64,000 bases of DNA from Calothrix sp. PCC 6303 (GCF_000317435.1 NC_019751.1:4216001-4280000); one strand, 5' to 3'. Positions 19,583-30,097 are shown, counted from the first letter of the stretch. Translations and numbers: made by a program. Notes: generated from the letters alone by a model not told the origin.

Positions 19583-22099
19583 ATGAAAGTAACTTGGGCT
19601 GGGTTTAGTTTAATTAGTGGAGTATTAGCCTGTGGGATTTACAGCACTTCGGTTAACGCTCAAGTAATTCCCGATGGAACTTTAAAAACAACCGTCTTAG
19701 AAAATGGTAATAACTTCACCATCACTGAGGGAAATCGGGTTGGTAATAATCTATTTCACAGTTTCAGTCAATTTTCAATACCCAGCAAAGGTTCTGCATT
19801 CTTTAACAACGCTTCAGACATTCAAAATATTTTTAGTCGTGTGACTGGTGGTAGTGTTTCCAATATTGACGGTTTAATTAAGGCAAACGGTAGCGCAAAT
19901 TTATTTTTGCTCAATCCGAGTGGAATGATATTTGGACAAAATGCCTCCTTGAATATAGGTGGTTCCTTTGTGGGAACAACCGCGAATAGTATCAAGTTTG
20001 CCGATGGGATTGAATTTAGTGCGGTGAATCCCACGGGTACACCGTTGTTGACGATGAGCGTGCCTATTGGCTTACAAATGGGCACAAATTCAGGAAACAT
20101 TCAATTACAAGGAAAGGGACATCAATTGACAGGAGGAGGATTCACCCCTGTAATTCGGGATAATAACCAATCAACCTTAGAAGTGAATTCCGGACAAGCG
20201 ATCGCATTAGTTGGGCAAAATGTCACTTTGTCAGGTGGGGTTTTAACTGCTGAAAATGGCAGAGTTGAAGTAGGTGCAGTCAAAGCAGGCACAGTTAATA
20301 TTAATTCCACATCCTCAGATTTTCAATTGGATTATACAAATATTGAGAGTTTTGGAGATATTCAACTTGTAAATCAGTCTTTACTAGATGCAAGTGGATT
20401 AACTAGTCGTGGAATTCAATTACAAGGGAACAATATTAGTCTGAAAGATGGTTCTGCTGCCTTGATTCAAACTGTGGGAAGCCAAGAACCTAATATTATT
20501 AGCGTTGATGCAAAAGGTGTTTTAGACCTTTCTGGAGATGTGAGAATAGCGCCAGATTTAGGAATTGTTACAGGAGTTATTTCTAGTCGCTTGATGACTG
20601 AAAATCTAGGTTTAGGGAAAGGTGCTGATATTGATATTTATGCCGGAGATTTACATCTAAATGACGGAGGTTTTGTCCTGGGAAGAACTTATGGTTTTGA
20701 CTCTGGAGGTAATATTAATGTAAATGTTGCCAGAGATATTCAAATTAATCGTGTAGCACAGCTAAATCCGGTTCTTAATAGTGGAGTTTTGACCACTAAC
20801 TTTAGCCCGAAAAAATCTGGCAATGTGAACATCACTGCATCGAATATAAAAATTACAGATGGCGGCTTAATTAATACTACCAATTTTGCACAAGGTGATA
20901 GTGGCAACGTCAATCTGAATGTTGCTGGAACTATAGAAGTTAAGGGTGTAGAGTCAAGAAATTTATCTCCTTCTAATATTGGATCAACTGTATTTGGCAA
21001 AGGTAATGGTGGTTCTTTGAATCTCAATACATCCAGACTGATTGTAGAGAATGGAGCAAGTGTTACTACTTCAACCTTCAGTAGTGGTGCTGGTGACAAA
21101 ATAACCATTAATGCTTCCAAATCAATAGAAGTTAGGGGTCGTAGTCCAAATGGTGAACGACCAAGCAGTATTACCGCATCAGCTCCAATTTTTCCAATAA
21201 CTTTTCGCCAAACATTTAGACTTCCTGATCTCCCTACTGGAAATGCTAGCAGTTTAACCATTAACACTCCTACATTGCTAATAGATAATGGAGCAAGAGT
21301 TGCTGTTAATAATGAAGGATCGGGAAATGGCGGAATTTTAAATATCAATGCCAATTCTTTACGACTCGACAACAAGGGTCAAATAATTGCTAATACTGCT
21401 TCTGGGGAAGGTGGTAACATCAACCTAAATCTCAAATCTGACTTGATTTTACGAAACAACAGCCTCATTTCGACAGAAGCTAAAGGAACTAGGAACGGTG
21501 GCAACATCACTATTAATGCTCCCATAATTTTGGGGTTAGAAAACAGCGATATGATTGCCAATGCATTTAAAGGCAAGGGTGGCAATATTGAAATTAGAAC
21601 TCAAGATATTATTGGTTTAGAATTCCGCGATACCCTCACCCCTACGAAAGACCTTACTAACGATATTACTGCTAGTTCCGAATTTAATGTTAATGGCACA
21701 ATCCGAATTAATAATGTTGGCGTTGACCCCAATTCTGGTTTAATTGAGTTACCTGAAAATGTCACCGATCCATCGCAACAAATAGCTAGTGGTTGTTCTA
21801 CAAATCAAGGTAGTAGTTTTGTCGCCACAGGAAAAGGGGGAATACCGCAAAATCCAAGTCTTGATGTGAGGAGCGATACCTCCGCTGGGCTATATAGCCT
21901 ACGCACTTGGTCGGATATCCGTGACATCTCGGCATTCCGCACAACTCAGTCAGTACAAGCCCAAATTCCTAAATTACCAGAAACCCTCGTTCAAGCCACT
22001 GCTTGGTATCGTAATGCACAGGGAAAAATTGAATTAGTTGTAGATAAATCTTCTAACCAAGTACAACAATTAACCTGTGCTGCAATTTCTCAAAATTGA
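19583..22099 (+). CDS. TpsA exoprotein 4 (filamentous haemagglutinin-type)
   Basis: This 838-residue member has the shared signal peptide and TPS domain ('NLFLLNPSGMIFG'). A distinct middle includes 'GKGHQLTGGGFTPVIRDNN', 'GQAIALVGQNVTLSGG' and 'LSGDVRIAPDLGIVTGVIS'. The cap runs from 'IASGCSTNQG' to 'LTCAAISQN'. The signal and TPS coding DNA is almost identical to the neighbours, while the middle is diverged. It uses the same spacer and ribosome site as the other copies. The small differences in the cap (Ala-Trp-Tyr-Arg in place of Gly-Trp-Tyr-Arg) do not touch the cysteines. Confidence 0.92.
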   Translation: MKVTWAGFSLISGVLACGIYSTSVNAQVIPDGTLKTTVLENGNNFTITEGNRVGNNLFHSFSQFSIPSKGSAFFNNASDIQNIFSRVTGGSVSNIDGLIKANGSANLFLLNPSGMIFGQNASLNIGGSFVGTTANSIKFADGIEFSAVNPTGTPLLTMSVPIGLQMGTNSGNIQLQGKGHQLTGGGFTPVIRDNNQSTLEVNSGQAIALVGQNVTLSGGVLTAENGRVEVGAVKAGTVNINSTSSDFQLDYTNIESFGDIQLVNQSLLDASGLTSRGIQLQGNNISLKDGSAALIQTVGSQEPNIISVDAKGVLDLSGDVRIAPDLGIVTGVISSRLMTENLGLGKGADIDIYAGDLHLNDGGFVLGRTYGFDSGGNINVNVARDIQINRVAQLNPVLNSGVLTTNFSPKKSGNVNITASNIKITDGGLINTTNFAQGDSGNVNLNVAGTIEVKGVESRNLSPSNIGSTVFGKGNGGSLNLNTSRLIVENGASVTTSTFSSGAGDKITINASKSIEVRGRSPNGERPSSITASAPIFPITFRQTFRLPDLPTGNASSLTINTPTLLIDNGARVAVNNEGSGNGGILNINANSLRLDNKGQIIANTASGEGGNINLNLKSDLILRNNSLISTEAKGTRNGGNITINAPIILGLENSDMIANAFKGKGGNIEIRTQDIIGLEFRDTLTPTKDLTNDITASSEFNVNGTIRINNVGVDPNSGLIELPENVTDPSQQIASGCSTNQGSSFVATGKGGIPQNPSLDVRSDTSAGLYSLRTWSDIRDISAFRTTQSVQAQIPKLPETLVQATAWYRNAQGKIELVVDKSSNQVQQLTCAAISQN

Positions 22100-22162
22100 T
22101 TACGTTATAAAAAATACTTTACTGGGAAACCTATATACATAGGTGAAAACGGAGATGGAGTG

Positions 22163-24829
22163 ATGAAAGTAACTTGGGCTGGATTTAGTTTAATTAGTGG
22201 AGTATTAGCCTGTGGGATTTACAGCACTTCGGTTAACGCTCAAGTAATTCCCGATGCAACTTTGAAAACAACCGTCTTAGAAAATGGTAACAACTTCACC
22301 ATCACTGACGGGAATAGAGTTGGTAATAATTTATTTCACAGTTTCAGCCAATTTTCTATTCCCAGCAAAGGTTCTGCATTCTTCAACAACGCTTCAGATA
22401 TACAGAATATTTTTAGTCGTGTGACTGGTGGTAGTGTTTCCAATATTGACGGTTTAATTAAGGCAAACGGTAGCGCAAATTTATTTTTGCTCAATCCCAG
22501 TGGAATTATATTTGGACAAAATGCCAGCTTAAATATTGGTGGTTCCTTTGTTGGCACTACTGCCGAAAGTTTATTATTTGCAGATGGTTCCAAGTTTAGT
22601 GCTACAAATCCAGTGGATTCACCTTTACTCACCATAAGTGTGCCAGTTGGCTTGCAAATTGGCAGTAAGTCTAGTTCCATTAACGTTAATGGTGCAAAAT
22701 TAGCAATTCCAGCAAAAAATACATTTGCATTGGTGGGAAATAACTTAACTTTTGACAAGAGTACGATTACTGCTAGCGATAGCAGAGTTGAATTAGGGAG
22801 CGTCGCTGCAAATAATATTGTGGGGCTGTCTACAAACACTGCTGGATTTAACTTAGATTACAATGCGGTGACTCAGTTCCAAAATATGAACTTTAGTAAC
22901 GCAGCTAAAATTGATGCAAGTGGAAAGCAAGGTGGTGCAATTGTTCTTCAAGGACAAAAAATAACCCTGTCTGATTCTTCAACTATCACTTCCCACACTT
23001 CAGGTACAAGTTCAGGACAAGGTATTCTAGTCAAAGCCTCAGATTCCCTTGAAATAATTGGTAGAGCAGCTCTTTCCAACACAGGCATTGCTGCTGACTC
23101 CCAAGTAAATGCTACAGGACGAGGTGGTGATATCACAATCGAAGCACCTATTGTCAATATTTTAAATGGTGCCCAAATTAACACCCGTACTCATGGAATT
23201 GGAGATTCGGGTAATATTGCCGTCAAGAGTACAACTGTTAATGTGATTGGGGAAGCAATCCATGTGCCTACAAGACTGCGATTTAGTGCAAGTACCATCG
23301 CATCGAATACGATGAATGGTTCCAAAGGTGGGGGTGGTAATGTCACAGTTGATGCCACACAAGTTAATATTCGTAATGGGGCTGAACTTCGCTCTAGTGC
23401 CAGAGGAACAGGTGATGGTGGTAATATCATCGTTACAGCAAAGAACTTAAATGTGACAGGTGAAACGGCAACAAATGAACCTGCTTTTTTGACAGGAATG
23501 AGTACTAGCATCCGTGAAAATGCAACAGGTAGGGGTGGAGATATTATTCTCAATGTCGAAAAACTAGAGGTATTGAATGGTCCTGGTATTCGGACTGGTA
23601 CTTATGGTGAAGGTATTTCGGGGGATATCATCGTTAATGCTAACGAAGTAACATTAGCTGGGAGTTCTTCCGCAGGAGTTTCAACACGATTTTTTGCATC
23701 CACAAACGGTAACTATGATGTAGTTACGACCAAACTGATTAGTTTAGGTAAAGGACAAGGTGGTAATATTTTTCTGAATACTGCCAAGCTTAACTTACTG
23801 GACGGAGGGCGAATTTCGACTTCAACTGAAACCTACGGTCAAGCTGGAAATATTTCGATTCAAGCTAATATCATCAATATTGCAGGTGTAAGTCAAGTAC
23901 CAAGTGGTCAACTGCGTTATACCCTTGATGCGACTGGTCCAAGTGGTTTGTCTGCCTCTTCTACAGGTCCTGGTACTGCGGGTTCAGTATATGTTACCAC
24001 CCAGGATTTGAGTCTTAGCGATCGCGGCGAAATTGTAGTTAGCGGACTAGGTTCGGGAGATGCTGGTAATATGCTGATTCAAAGTAATCGTATCAATTTG
24101 GATCTAGCTAGTAAACTTCGTTCTGAAAGCAATGCAGTTGAAGGAGGCAATATTGATCTGCAAGTGCGTGATGTTTTGCTGATGCGTCGTGGCAGTTTCA
24201 TCAGTGCAGAAGCGGGTGGTACTGGTAATGGTGGTAATATCACGATTAATGCGCCTAATATTATTGGTTTAGAAAATAGCGATATTATTGCCAATGCGGT
24301 GAAAGGTCGAGGTGGGAATATTCAAATTGCAACTCAGGGAATTATAGGTTTAGAATACCGTAACCTCCTCAATCCTATAGAAGTTTCTAGTAACGATATC
24401 ACCGCTAGTTCCAAATATAATGTGAATGGAACGGTACAAATAAATAACGTTGGTATTGATCCCAACTCCGGGTTAATTGAACTGCCAGAAAATGTCACCG
24501 ATTCGTCACAACAAATAGTTAGTGGTTGTTCTGAGAATCAAGGTAGTAGTTTTGTGGCAACGGGAAGGGGTGGAATCCCGCAAAATCCAAGTCTTGATGT
24601 GAGGAGCGATACCTCCGGTGGACTATATAGCCTACGCACTTGGTCGGATATCCGTGATATTTCTGCATATCGGAAAACACAACCAGTACAAGCCAAAATT
24701 CCCCAAACTCCAGAAACCCTTGTTCAAGCTACTGGTTGGTATCGTAATGCCCAAGGAAAAATTGAATTAGTTGCTGATAAATCTTCTACCCCAGCGCAAC
24801 AATTAAGCTGTGCTGCGGTTTCCAGATAA
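22163..24829 (+). CDS. TpsA exoprotein 5 (filamentous haemagglutinin-type)
   Basis: This last and longest variable-region member has 888 residues. It has the shared signal peptide and TPS domain, then a middle that diverges early ('SLLFADGSKFSATNPVDSPL', 'NGAKLAIPAKNTFALVGNNL'). Its repeats carry blocks not seen in the sisters, such as 'GEAIHVPTRLRFSASTIASN' and 'GSSSAGVSTRFFASTNGNYD'. The cap keeps both cysteines ('IVSGCSENQG', 'QLSCAAVSR') but its last residues differ (Val-Ser-Arg rather than Ile-Pro-Gln-Asn), consistent with being the array's end where homogenisation is weaker. No spacer element or obvious terminator follows directly. Confidence 0.92.
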   Translation: MKVTWAGFSLISGVLACGIYSTSVNAQVIPDATLKTTVLENGNNFTITDGNRVGNNLFHSFSQFSIPSKGSAFFNNASDIQNIFSRVTGGSVSNIDGLIKANGSANLFLLNPSGIIFGQNASLNIGGSFVGTTAESLLFADGSKFSATNPVDSPLLTISVPVGLQIGSKSSSINVNGAKLAIPAKNTFALVGNNLTFDKSTITASDSRVELGSVAANNIVGLSTNTAGFNLDYNAVTQFQNMNFSNAAKIDASGKQGGAIVLQGQKITLSDSSTITSHTSGTSSGQGILVKASDSLEIIGRAALSNTGIAADSQVNATGRGGDITIEAPIVNILNGAQINTRTHGIGDSGNIAVKSTTVNVIGEAIHVPTRLRFSASTIASNTMNGSKGGGGNVTVDATQVNIRNGAELRSSARGTGDGGNIIVTAKNLNVTGETATNEPAFLTGMSTSIRENATGRGGDIILNVEKLEVLNGPGIRTGTYGEGISGDIIVNANEVTLAGSSSAGVSTRFFASTNGNYDVVTTKLISLGKGQGGNIFLNTAKLNLLDGGRISTSTETYGQAGNISIQANIINIAGVSQVPSGQLRYTLDATGPSGLSASSTGPGTAGSVYVTTQDLSLSDRGEIVVSGLGSGDAGNMLIQSNRINLDLASKLRSESNAVEGGNIDLQVRDVLLMRRGSFISAEAGGTGNGGNITINAPNIIGLENSDIIANAVKGRGGNIQIATQGIIGLEYRNLLNPIEVSSNDITASSKYNVNGTVQINNVGIDPNSGLIELPENVTDSSQQIVSGCSENQGSSFVATGRGGIPQNPSLDVRSDTSGGLYSLRTWSDIRDISAYRKTQPVQAKIPQTPETLVQATGWYRNAQGKIELVADKSSTPAQQLSCAAVSR

Positions 24830-25080
24830 GATGAATTATACTGTTTCGTTGATTCCTTCCTGTTAACAAAGTTTGGAGGGTTAATTCCCAACAATCAAGG
24901 ACGACAGCGCGTTTTGTGTCGGTGTCTAAATCTTCCGTATAGCCCTACCTACGGGCATTCCAGAAAGTCGTAGCCTGCCCTTTTAGGGTTTAGTTTGACG
25001 TGAAGAAGATCTAAGCGCCAACTTCTCTCCATTACTCATTACTTATACCAATTCAAATAATGATTGCAACACATCAAACA

Positions 25081-25110
25081 GTAGAGACGTAGCACTGCTA
25101 CGTCTCTACA
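25081..25110. repeat. Palindromic TAGAGACGTAG-type repeat, copy 2
   Basis: A nearly perfect 30-bp palindrome with arms GTAGAGACGTAGCA and TGCTACGTCTCTAC lies six bases past the stop codon of the minus-strand 1630-residue kinase. It could end that transcript as a hairpin. The rest of 24830-25115 holds no gene that I can see. Confidence 0.8.
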
Positions 25111-25115
25111 AATAT

Positions 25116-28100
25116 CTATCTGTCGCATTGTTTTTTCAAATTGGTATTATTTTTCATCCACTGATTAATTTGAGCAGCCAACTGCTTGAGAATGACGGGT
25201 TTGGTCAGATATTCATCCGCTCCTGCGGCTAGACAACGATCCCGATCGCCCATCATCGCCAGAGCAGTTAGGGCGATGATGGGAGTTTTTTGGAAATTGG
25301 GCTGCTGACGAATTTGCTGAATGGCTTCTATGCCGTCCATTCCCGGCATTTGAATATCCATCAAAATCAAGTCGGGATCGACATCTTGAAGGAGATCAAG
25401 AGCCATCTGACCATCATTAGCAACAAATATTTGATACCCTTTTGCAGTTAAATAACTCGTAATTGTACTGATATTGGCTTCATTATCTTCCACCAGTAAA
25501 ATTACAGGTAGACTGATGCGATCGCTCTCCTGCATTTCTGCCTGTGTTGTGGTGTTTGATGGAGCGATCGCCGTCGGGTTTGCAGGCAAAATAACCCTAA
25601 AGCAACTTCCCACCCCAACCTCACTGGTTAAATGGACTTGTCCACCATGCAGTTCAACCAATTGCTTAACTAGGGCTAAACCTAATCCTGTCCCCTCGTA
25701 GCGACGATTGAGGGAACTATCGATTTGCACAAAGGGCTGGAATAATTTATTGATATCTTCGGGCGCAATCCCAATACCTGTATCAATAACACTAATTTCT
25801 AAAGTATCTCCTTCACTATAGCGATCGCTAACGGTGTTGATTTGTTGTTGGATATAGTCAACCTGCAAGGTGATTTGTCCGCCATCGGGTGTAAATTTTA
25901 CGGCATTGTTGAGGAGATTAATTAAAACTTGCCGTATGCGCCTTTCGTCGATACTGATATCTGGCAGGTGGGGAGGAATTTTTAAGTCGAGTTGAATGCG
26001 TTTGTTGTAGGCTTGCTGTTTGATAAAGGCAAGGCTGGAATGACAAAGGTTGGTGATATTTGTAGCTAGGCAATCTAGCCCGATTTGACCTGCTTCAATT
26101 TTGGCGACATCAAGGATGTCGTTAATTAGTGCCAGCAGATGATTGCTGCTTTTTTCAACGGTTTTGAGTGCTTTTAGTTGGCGATCATTCAACCCACCAA
26201 AAACTTGATCTTGAAGTCCTTCCGTCATACCCAAAATCGCATTTAGAGGGGTGCGTAATTCATGGCTCATATTGGCAAGAAATTCGTCTTTGAGGCGGGT
26301 CGCACGGATAAGTTCTTCGTTGGTTTGTTGCAGTTGAAGTTCAGCGGCTTTACGATCGGTAATATCAACGATGATCCCATCCCAAACCACGGCTCCATCG
26401 TCTTGGCGGTAGGGCATGGAGATCACCTTGACAAACTTTTGTCCACTGGAAGTCACCAGTCTATGCTCAGATAAAAATGGGCTAAGGCTTTGAGCCGATT
26501 CCATGATTTTGGCTTGGATGATTGGGATATCATCGGGATGAATTTTCTCCCATAGGTATGCTGAATCTTGCATCACCAGTTCGACGCTAACTTCACCAAT
26601 CTCGACAACTTGAGGGCTAATGTAGGTCACAGTATCCCGACCATCGGGGTGCAAAACAAATTGATAAATTATGCCGGGGACATTTTCTGTGAGACGGCGA
26701 AATTGGGACTGACTATTTTGTAATTCGATTTCCGCTTGCTTACGATCGGTGATATCGAAATTTAGCCCGATCGCTCGCTGGATTTCGCCCCGATCATTTT
26801 TCTGCACTAAGGCACTGGAACTGAGAAATCGAATCGTGCCATCGGGATGAATCACCCGAAATTCCGAATCAGTATTGCGATCGCCCTTCAATGCCTGGTC
26901 TTGCTCCATCAATACCCGTTTGCGGTCGTCTGGGTGAACCCGCTTGATCCAATCATCGTAATGTCCAGAAAAGTCCTCTGGTGCAATCCCATAGAGGCTG
27001 TACATGCGATCGTCCCAAATGAGGCGATCGCCCATAACATCCCACTCCCAAATCCCGACCTTTGCACCTTTAAGTGCAAGTTCTAGCCGTTCGGATAGGG
27101 AGTTTAATTGTTGTTCGGCTTGTTTACTTTCGGTACAGTCTAAGACTACCCCATCCCATACCACATCGCCATTATCCAGTCTTTCGATACTAGATGAATT
27201 GTGTACCCAGCGCAGCCCGTGCCGTGGTAAAAGTAAACGATATTCGCAGATGAACGGTTCTAGGTTTTCTGCACAGGTTTGGATCTTCTCCCACAGCCAA
27301 GGAACGTCATCAGGGTGAATTTTACCCCATACTTGGGTGCTATCTGAGACCGCATCTTCGGGTTCAACTTCAAAGATTTGTCGAATATGGGAACTCACAT
27401 AGGTCAACTCATCTGTTCCATCAGGATGAAGAACGTACTGATAAATCATCCCCGGTATGCTTTCAGTCATGCGATGGAATTGGGCTTGACTTTCTGCTAG
27501 GGCGAGTTCGGCGATTTTGCGATCGGTAATATCAGTTAAAGTGCCTACATGACCAATAACATGACCTGAATCGTCAAATTCGCGGGCGGTCTGAACGTAG
27601 AACCAATTAATCGTCCCATCAGGACGCAAATGCCGACCAGTCCAAGTGTTTAAAGTGATTTGATCGGGTCGTCCTTGTTTATTAACTTCAGCCCAGGTTT
27701 GGGCGAGATTGGGGCGATCGTCAGGGTGGATCGCCTCAATCCATCCCCGCCCTAAAGCTGATTCCATTGGTCTACCGGTCATTGTACTCCAACACTCGTT
27801 GACGTAAGTACAATTTAGTTGGTCATCCATGCGGTAAATAGCGACAGGCGAAGCTGCGGCGAGACTAGCATAGCGACGCTCACTTTCTATGAGGGCGAGT
27901 TCGGCAGTTTTGCGATTAGTAATATCAGCTGCAATACCCACCGTGCCTGCTAAATTACCATCTGCATCCCGAAACGGTGTCTTTGTCGTCTCTAACCAGC
28001 CCATTTCACCATCGGCTAGGGCAATTCGCTCTTCAACCACTTTGCGCTGGCGGGATTGGAGAACTTGGAAATCATCATCTCGGTAGCCTTGAGCCAGTTC

Positions 28101-30008
28101 GGCGGGCCAAATGTCATAGTCGGTTTTGCCCACTAGTGCTTCAGGTGTTGAGCCACAAACTTGAGCAAAGGGTTGATTTACTGCGATAAACCGACTTTGT
28201 TCATCTTTGATCCAGGCAATGTGGGGCAGATTATTCAGGAGGGCTTCTAGATGATTTTGTTGGAGAATTAGCTGCTTCTCAATGTTTTTGCGATCGCTAA
28301 TATCCTGATAGGTTCCCAGTACCCCAACTACTTCACCCTGCAAATTGCGTAATGGCAACTTATTGGTTTCTAACCAAATTTGTTGTCCATCGGCTTGGTA
28401 CTGCGGTTCCACGATGCCGAGTTTGGCTGTCTCAGTGCTGATTACCGTGCGATCGTCTTGGCGATACAGTTCAGCTTCCGTTTCCCCCCAAGGCATTTCA
28501 TAGTCGGTTTTACCAATCACCATCTCAACACTGGTTACATTGGCATCCCGCAAAAAATGACGGTTACAGCCAAGATAGACCGAATTGCGGTCTTTCCAGA
28601 AAATGGATAGGGGGAAGGTGTCCAGCACGGTTTGCAAAAATTGCTCGCGTTCCTGAAGCTCTTGGGTGCGTTGCTGAATCCGACTTTCCAATTCCTCATT
28701 CAGATGTTGCAGAGCTTGGGTTGCTTGTTCACGCTCAATGGCAATACCCGCAAGATTTGCAGCTTTGCCCACCGTTTCTATGTCTAGGAATAATGGTTCT
28801 TGTGGCTGACGATAATAAATTGCAAAGACTCCTAATAAATTTTCGTCGCTGCCCAAAATTGGCACAGACCAAGAAGCCCGTAAGCCGTGTGGTAATGCCA
28901 GATGCCTATAATCCTGCCAGAGGGGATCTTGCTCAATGTCGTTGGCAATTACCATCTCCCGTCGATAAGCTGCTGTGCCGCAAGTCCCGCTACCATCGCC
29001 GATTGGTATCTGGGCGATGGAGGCGACATATTCCTGGGGTAAACTGGGTGCGACTGTATCACATAGCCAACCATCTCGACAAAGCATAATCGAGCAACTG
29101 CTTCCAGAGATGTAGCTTTCAATATCTCGTAATAAATTTGTCAGAATCCTTCTGATGGGTTCTGCTTTGGCAATCTGTTCGAGAATGGTGTTTTGACTTT
29201 CTAGTAGGAATTCAGTGCGTTTGCGATCGCTAATGTCCGTAATCGTGCCCACGTAGCCGATCGGTTGACCCGTCGCATCCCGCTCCATTACCGATTGCCC
29301 AAACACCCAACGCTCTGCGCCATCGGGACGTTGAATACGGTACTCAATTCGCATCGGTCGATTTTCACGCAGAGATTGCTCAAATTCTTGGGTGATTCGC
29401 TCCATATCTTCAGGACTGTATCCCTGATACCAGGGCTGACCCATCAGTGTGGTTGGCTCAATGCCTATAATTTCACAGTAGCGATCGTTGGCGTAGGTAC
29501 AAATCCCTTCTAGGTTTGTATGCAATATTCCCACAGGCGTGGCAGCTACTAGGGAAGCATAGCTAATTTCACTGGTTAATTCTGAATTATTTGCTGTTCG
29601 GGTACATTCAGCTTGTAATTTCTTCAAGCCATCGTAGGTGACAAGTCCCCTAAGTTGCTGCTGCTCATTAACGATCGGTAAGTGGGTAATTTGCTGCTGT
29701 TGTAAAAAATCGATCGTTGCCGCCAAATCCTCTAGGGCTGATTCGGGGAGTGTGATCGGCGGCTGGGTTAACACTTCCCGCATGGTGAGTTGGGCGATCG
29801 GTTGTTGTTGCGCCACCAATCGGATAACATCACGCTCTGTGAATACACTTAGCACTTTCTCAGCTTCTAGCACCACCACACAGCTTGCTGGCTTGTCATC
29901 TGGCATAGAATCTTTGATCCCACTCATTTTCTCAACTGCCGACAGCACTATTGTATCTGATGATACTACAGATGGATGGCGTAGGATGGCGGATTCTAGG
30001 TTCAACAT
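25116..30008 (-). CDS. Hybrid histidine kinase with CBS pair, seven PAS and GAF
   Basis: This 1630-residue cytoplasmic multi-sensor kinase shows two CBS domains (about 8-130, 'VLSVFTERDVIRLV'), then PAS 1 (about 145-260) and a GAF domain (about 280-420). Six further PAS domains run to about 1220; the seven PAS/PAC ends are marked by sequences like 'GTITDISDRK' or 'DITDRK'. Then come HisKA with His1249 ('[16 protein letters not shown]'), the ATP-binding domain (about 1350-1480, 'DTGIGIAPEDINKLFQPF') and a receiver with Asp1551 ('LILMDIQMPGMDG'). No transmembrane helix is evident. CBS pairs often bind adenosine nucleotides and GAF or PAS bind small ligands, so it probably integrates several internal signals. 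Its kinase-receiver end resembles the three kinases upstream, but it is separated from them by a 339-bp gap with a repeat. No output domain or partner is visible. Confidence 0.9.
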   Translation of the reverse strand: MLNLESAILRHPSVVSSDTIVLSAVEKMSGIKDSMPDDKPASCVVVLEAEKVLSVFTERDVIRLVAQQQPIAQLTMREVLTQPPITLPESALEDLAATIDFLQQQQITHLPIVNEQQQLRGLVTYDGLKKLQAECTRTANNSELTSEISYASLVAATPVGILHTNLEGICTYANDRYCEIIGIEPTTLMGQPWYQGYSPEDMERITQEFEQSLRENRPMRIEYRIQRPDGAERWVFGQSVMERDATGQPIGYVGTITDISDRKRTEFLLESQNTILEQIAKAEPIRRILTNLLRDIESYISGSSCSIMLCRDGWLCDTVAPSLPQEYVASIAQIPIGDGSGTCGTAAYRREMVIANDIEQDPLWQDYRHLALPHGLRASWSVPILGSDENLLGVFAIYYRQPQEPLFLDIETVGKAANLAGIAIEREQATQALQHLNEELESRIQQRTQELQEREQFLQTVLDTFPLSIFWKDRNSVYLGCNRHFLRDANVTSVEMVIGKTDYEMPWGETEAELYRQDDRTVISTETAKLGIVEPQYQADGQQIWLETNKLPLRNLQGEVVGVLGTYQDISDRKNIEKQLILQQNHLEALLNNLPHIAWIKDEQSRFIAVNQPFAQVCGSTPEALVGKTDYDIWPAELAQGYRDDDFQVLQSRQRKVVEERIALADGEMGWLETTKTPFRDADGNLAGTVGIAADITNRKTAELALIESERRYASLAAASPVAIYRMDDQLNCTYVNECWSTMTGRPMESALGRGWIEAIHPDDRPNLAQTWAEVNKQGRPDQITLNTWTGRHLRPDGTINWFYVQTAREFDDSGHVIGHVGTLTDITDRKIAELALAESQAQFHRMTESIPGMIYQYVLHPDGTDELTYVSSHIRQIFEVEPEDAVSDSTQVWGKIHPDDVPWLWEKIQTCAENLEPFICEYRLLLPRHGLRWVHNSSSIERLDNGDVVWDGVVLDCTESKQAEQQLNSLSERLELALKGAKVGIWEWDVMGDRLIWDDRMYSLYGIAPEDFSGHYDDWIKRVHPDDRKRVLMEQDQALKGDRNTDSEFRVIHPDGTIRFLSSSALVQKNDRGEIQRAIGLNFDITDRKQAEIELQNSQSQFRRLTENVPGIIYQFVLHPDGRDTVTYISPQVVEIGEVSVELVMQDSAYLWEKIHPDDIPIIQAKIMESAQSLSPFLSEHRLVTSSGQKFVKVISMPYRQDDGAVVWDGIIVDITDRKAAELQLQQTNEELIRATRLKDEFLANMSHELRTPLNAILGMTEGLQDQVFGGLNDRQLKALKTVEKSSNHLLALINDILDVAKIEAGQIGLDCLATNITNLCHSSLAFIKQQAYNKRIQLDLKIPPHLPDISIDERRIRQVLINLLNNAVKFTPDGGQITLQVDYIQQQINTVSDRYSEGDTLEISVIDTGIGIAPEDINKLFQPFVQIDSSLNRRYEGTGLGLALVKQLVELHGGQVHLTSEVGVGSCFRVILPANPTAIAPSNTTTQAEMQESDRISLPVILLVEDNEANISTITSYLTAKGYQIFVANDGQMALDLLQDVDPDLILMDIQMPGMDGIEAIQQIRQQPNFQKTPIIALTALAMMGDRDRCLAAGADEYLTKPVILKQLAAQINQWMKNNTNLKKQCDR

Positions 30009-30097
30009 GTGGTGCTATGCTTTTTGAGTGCGTTGGATTTGGCTAACTCGATTCTGAACTTCTTATGCTGGTAATGAGCAAATAAATAGGGCTTACA

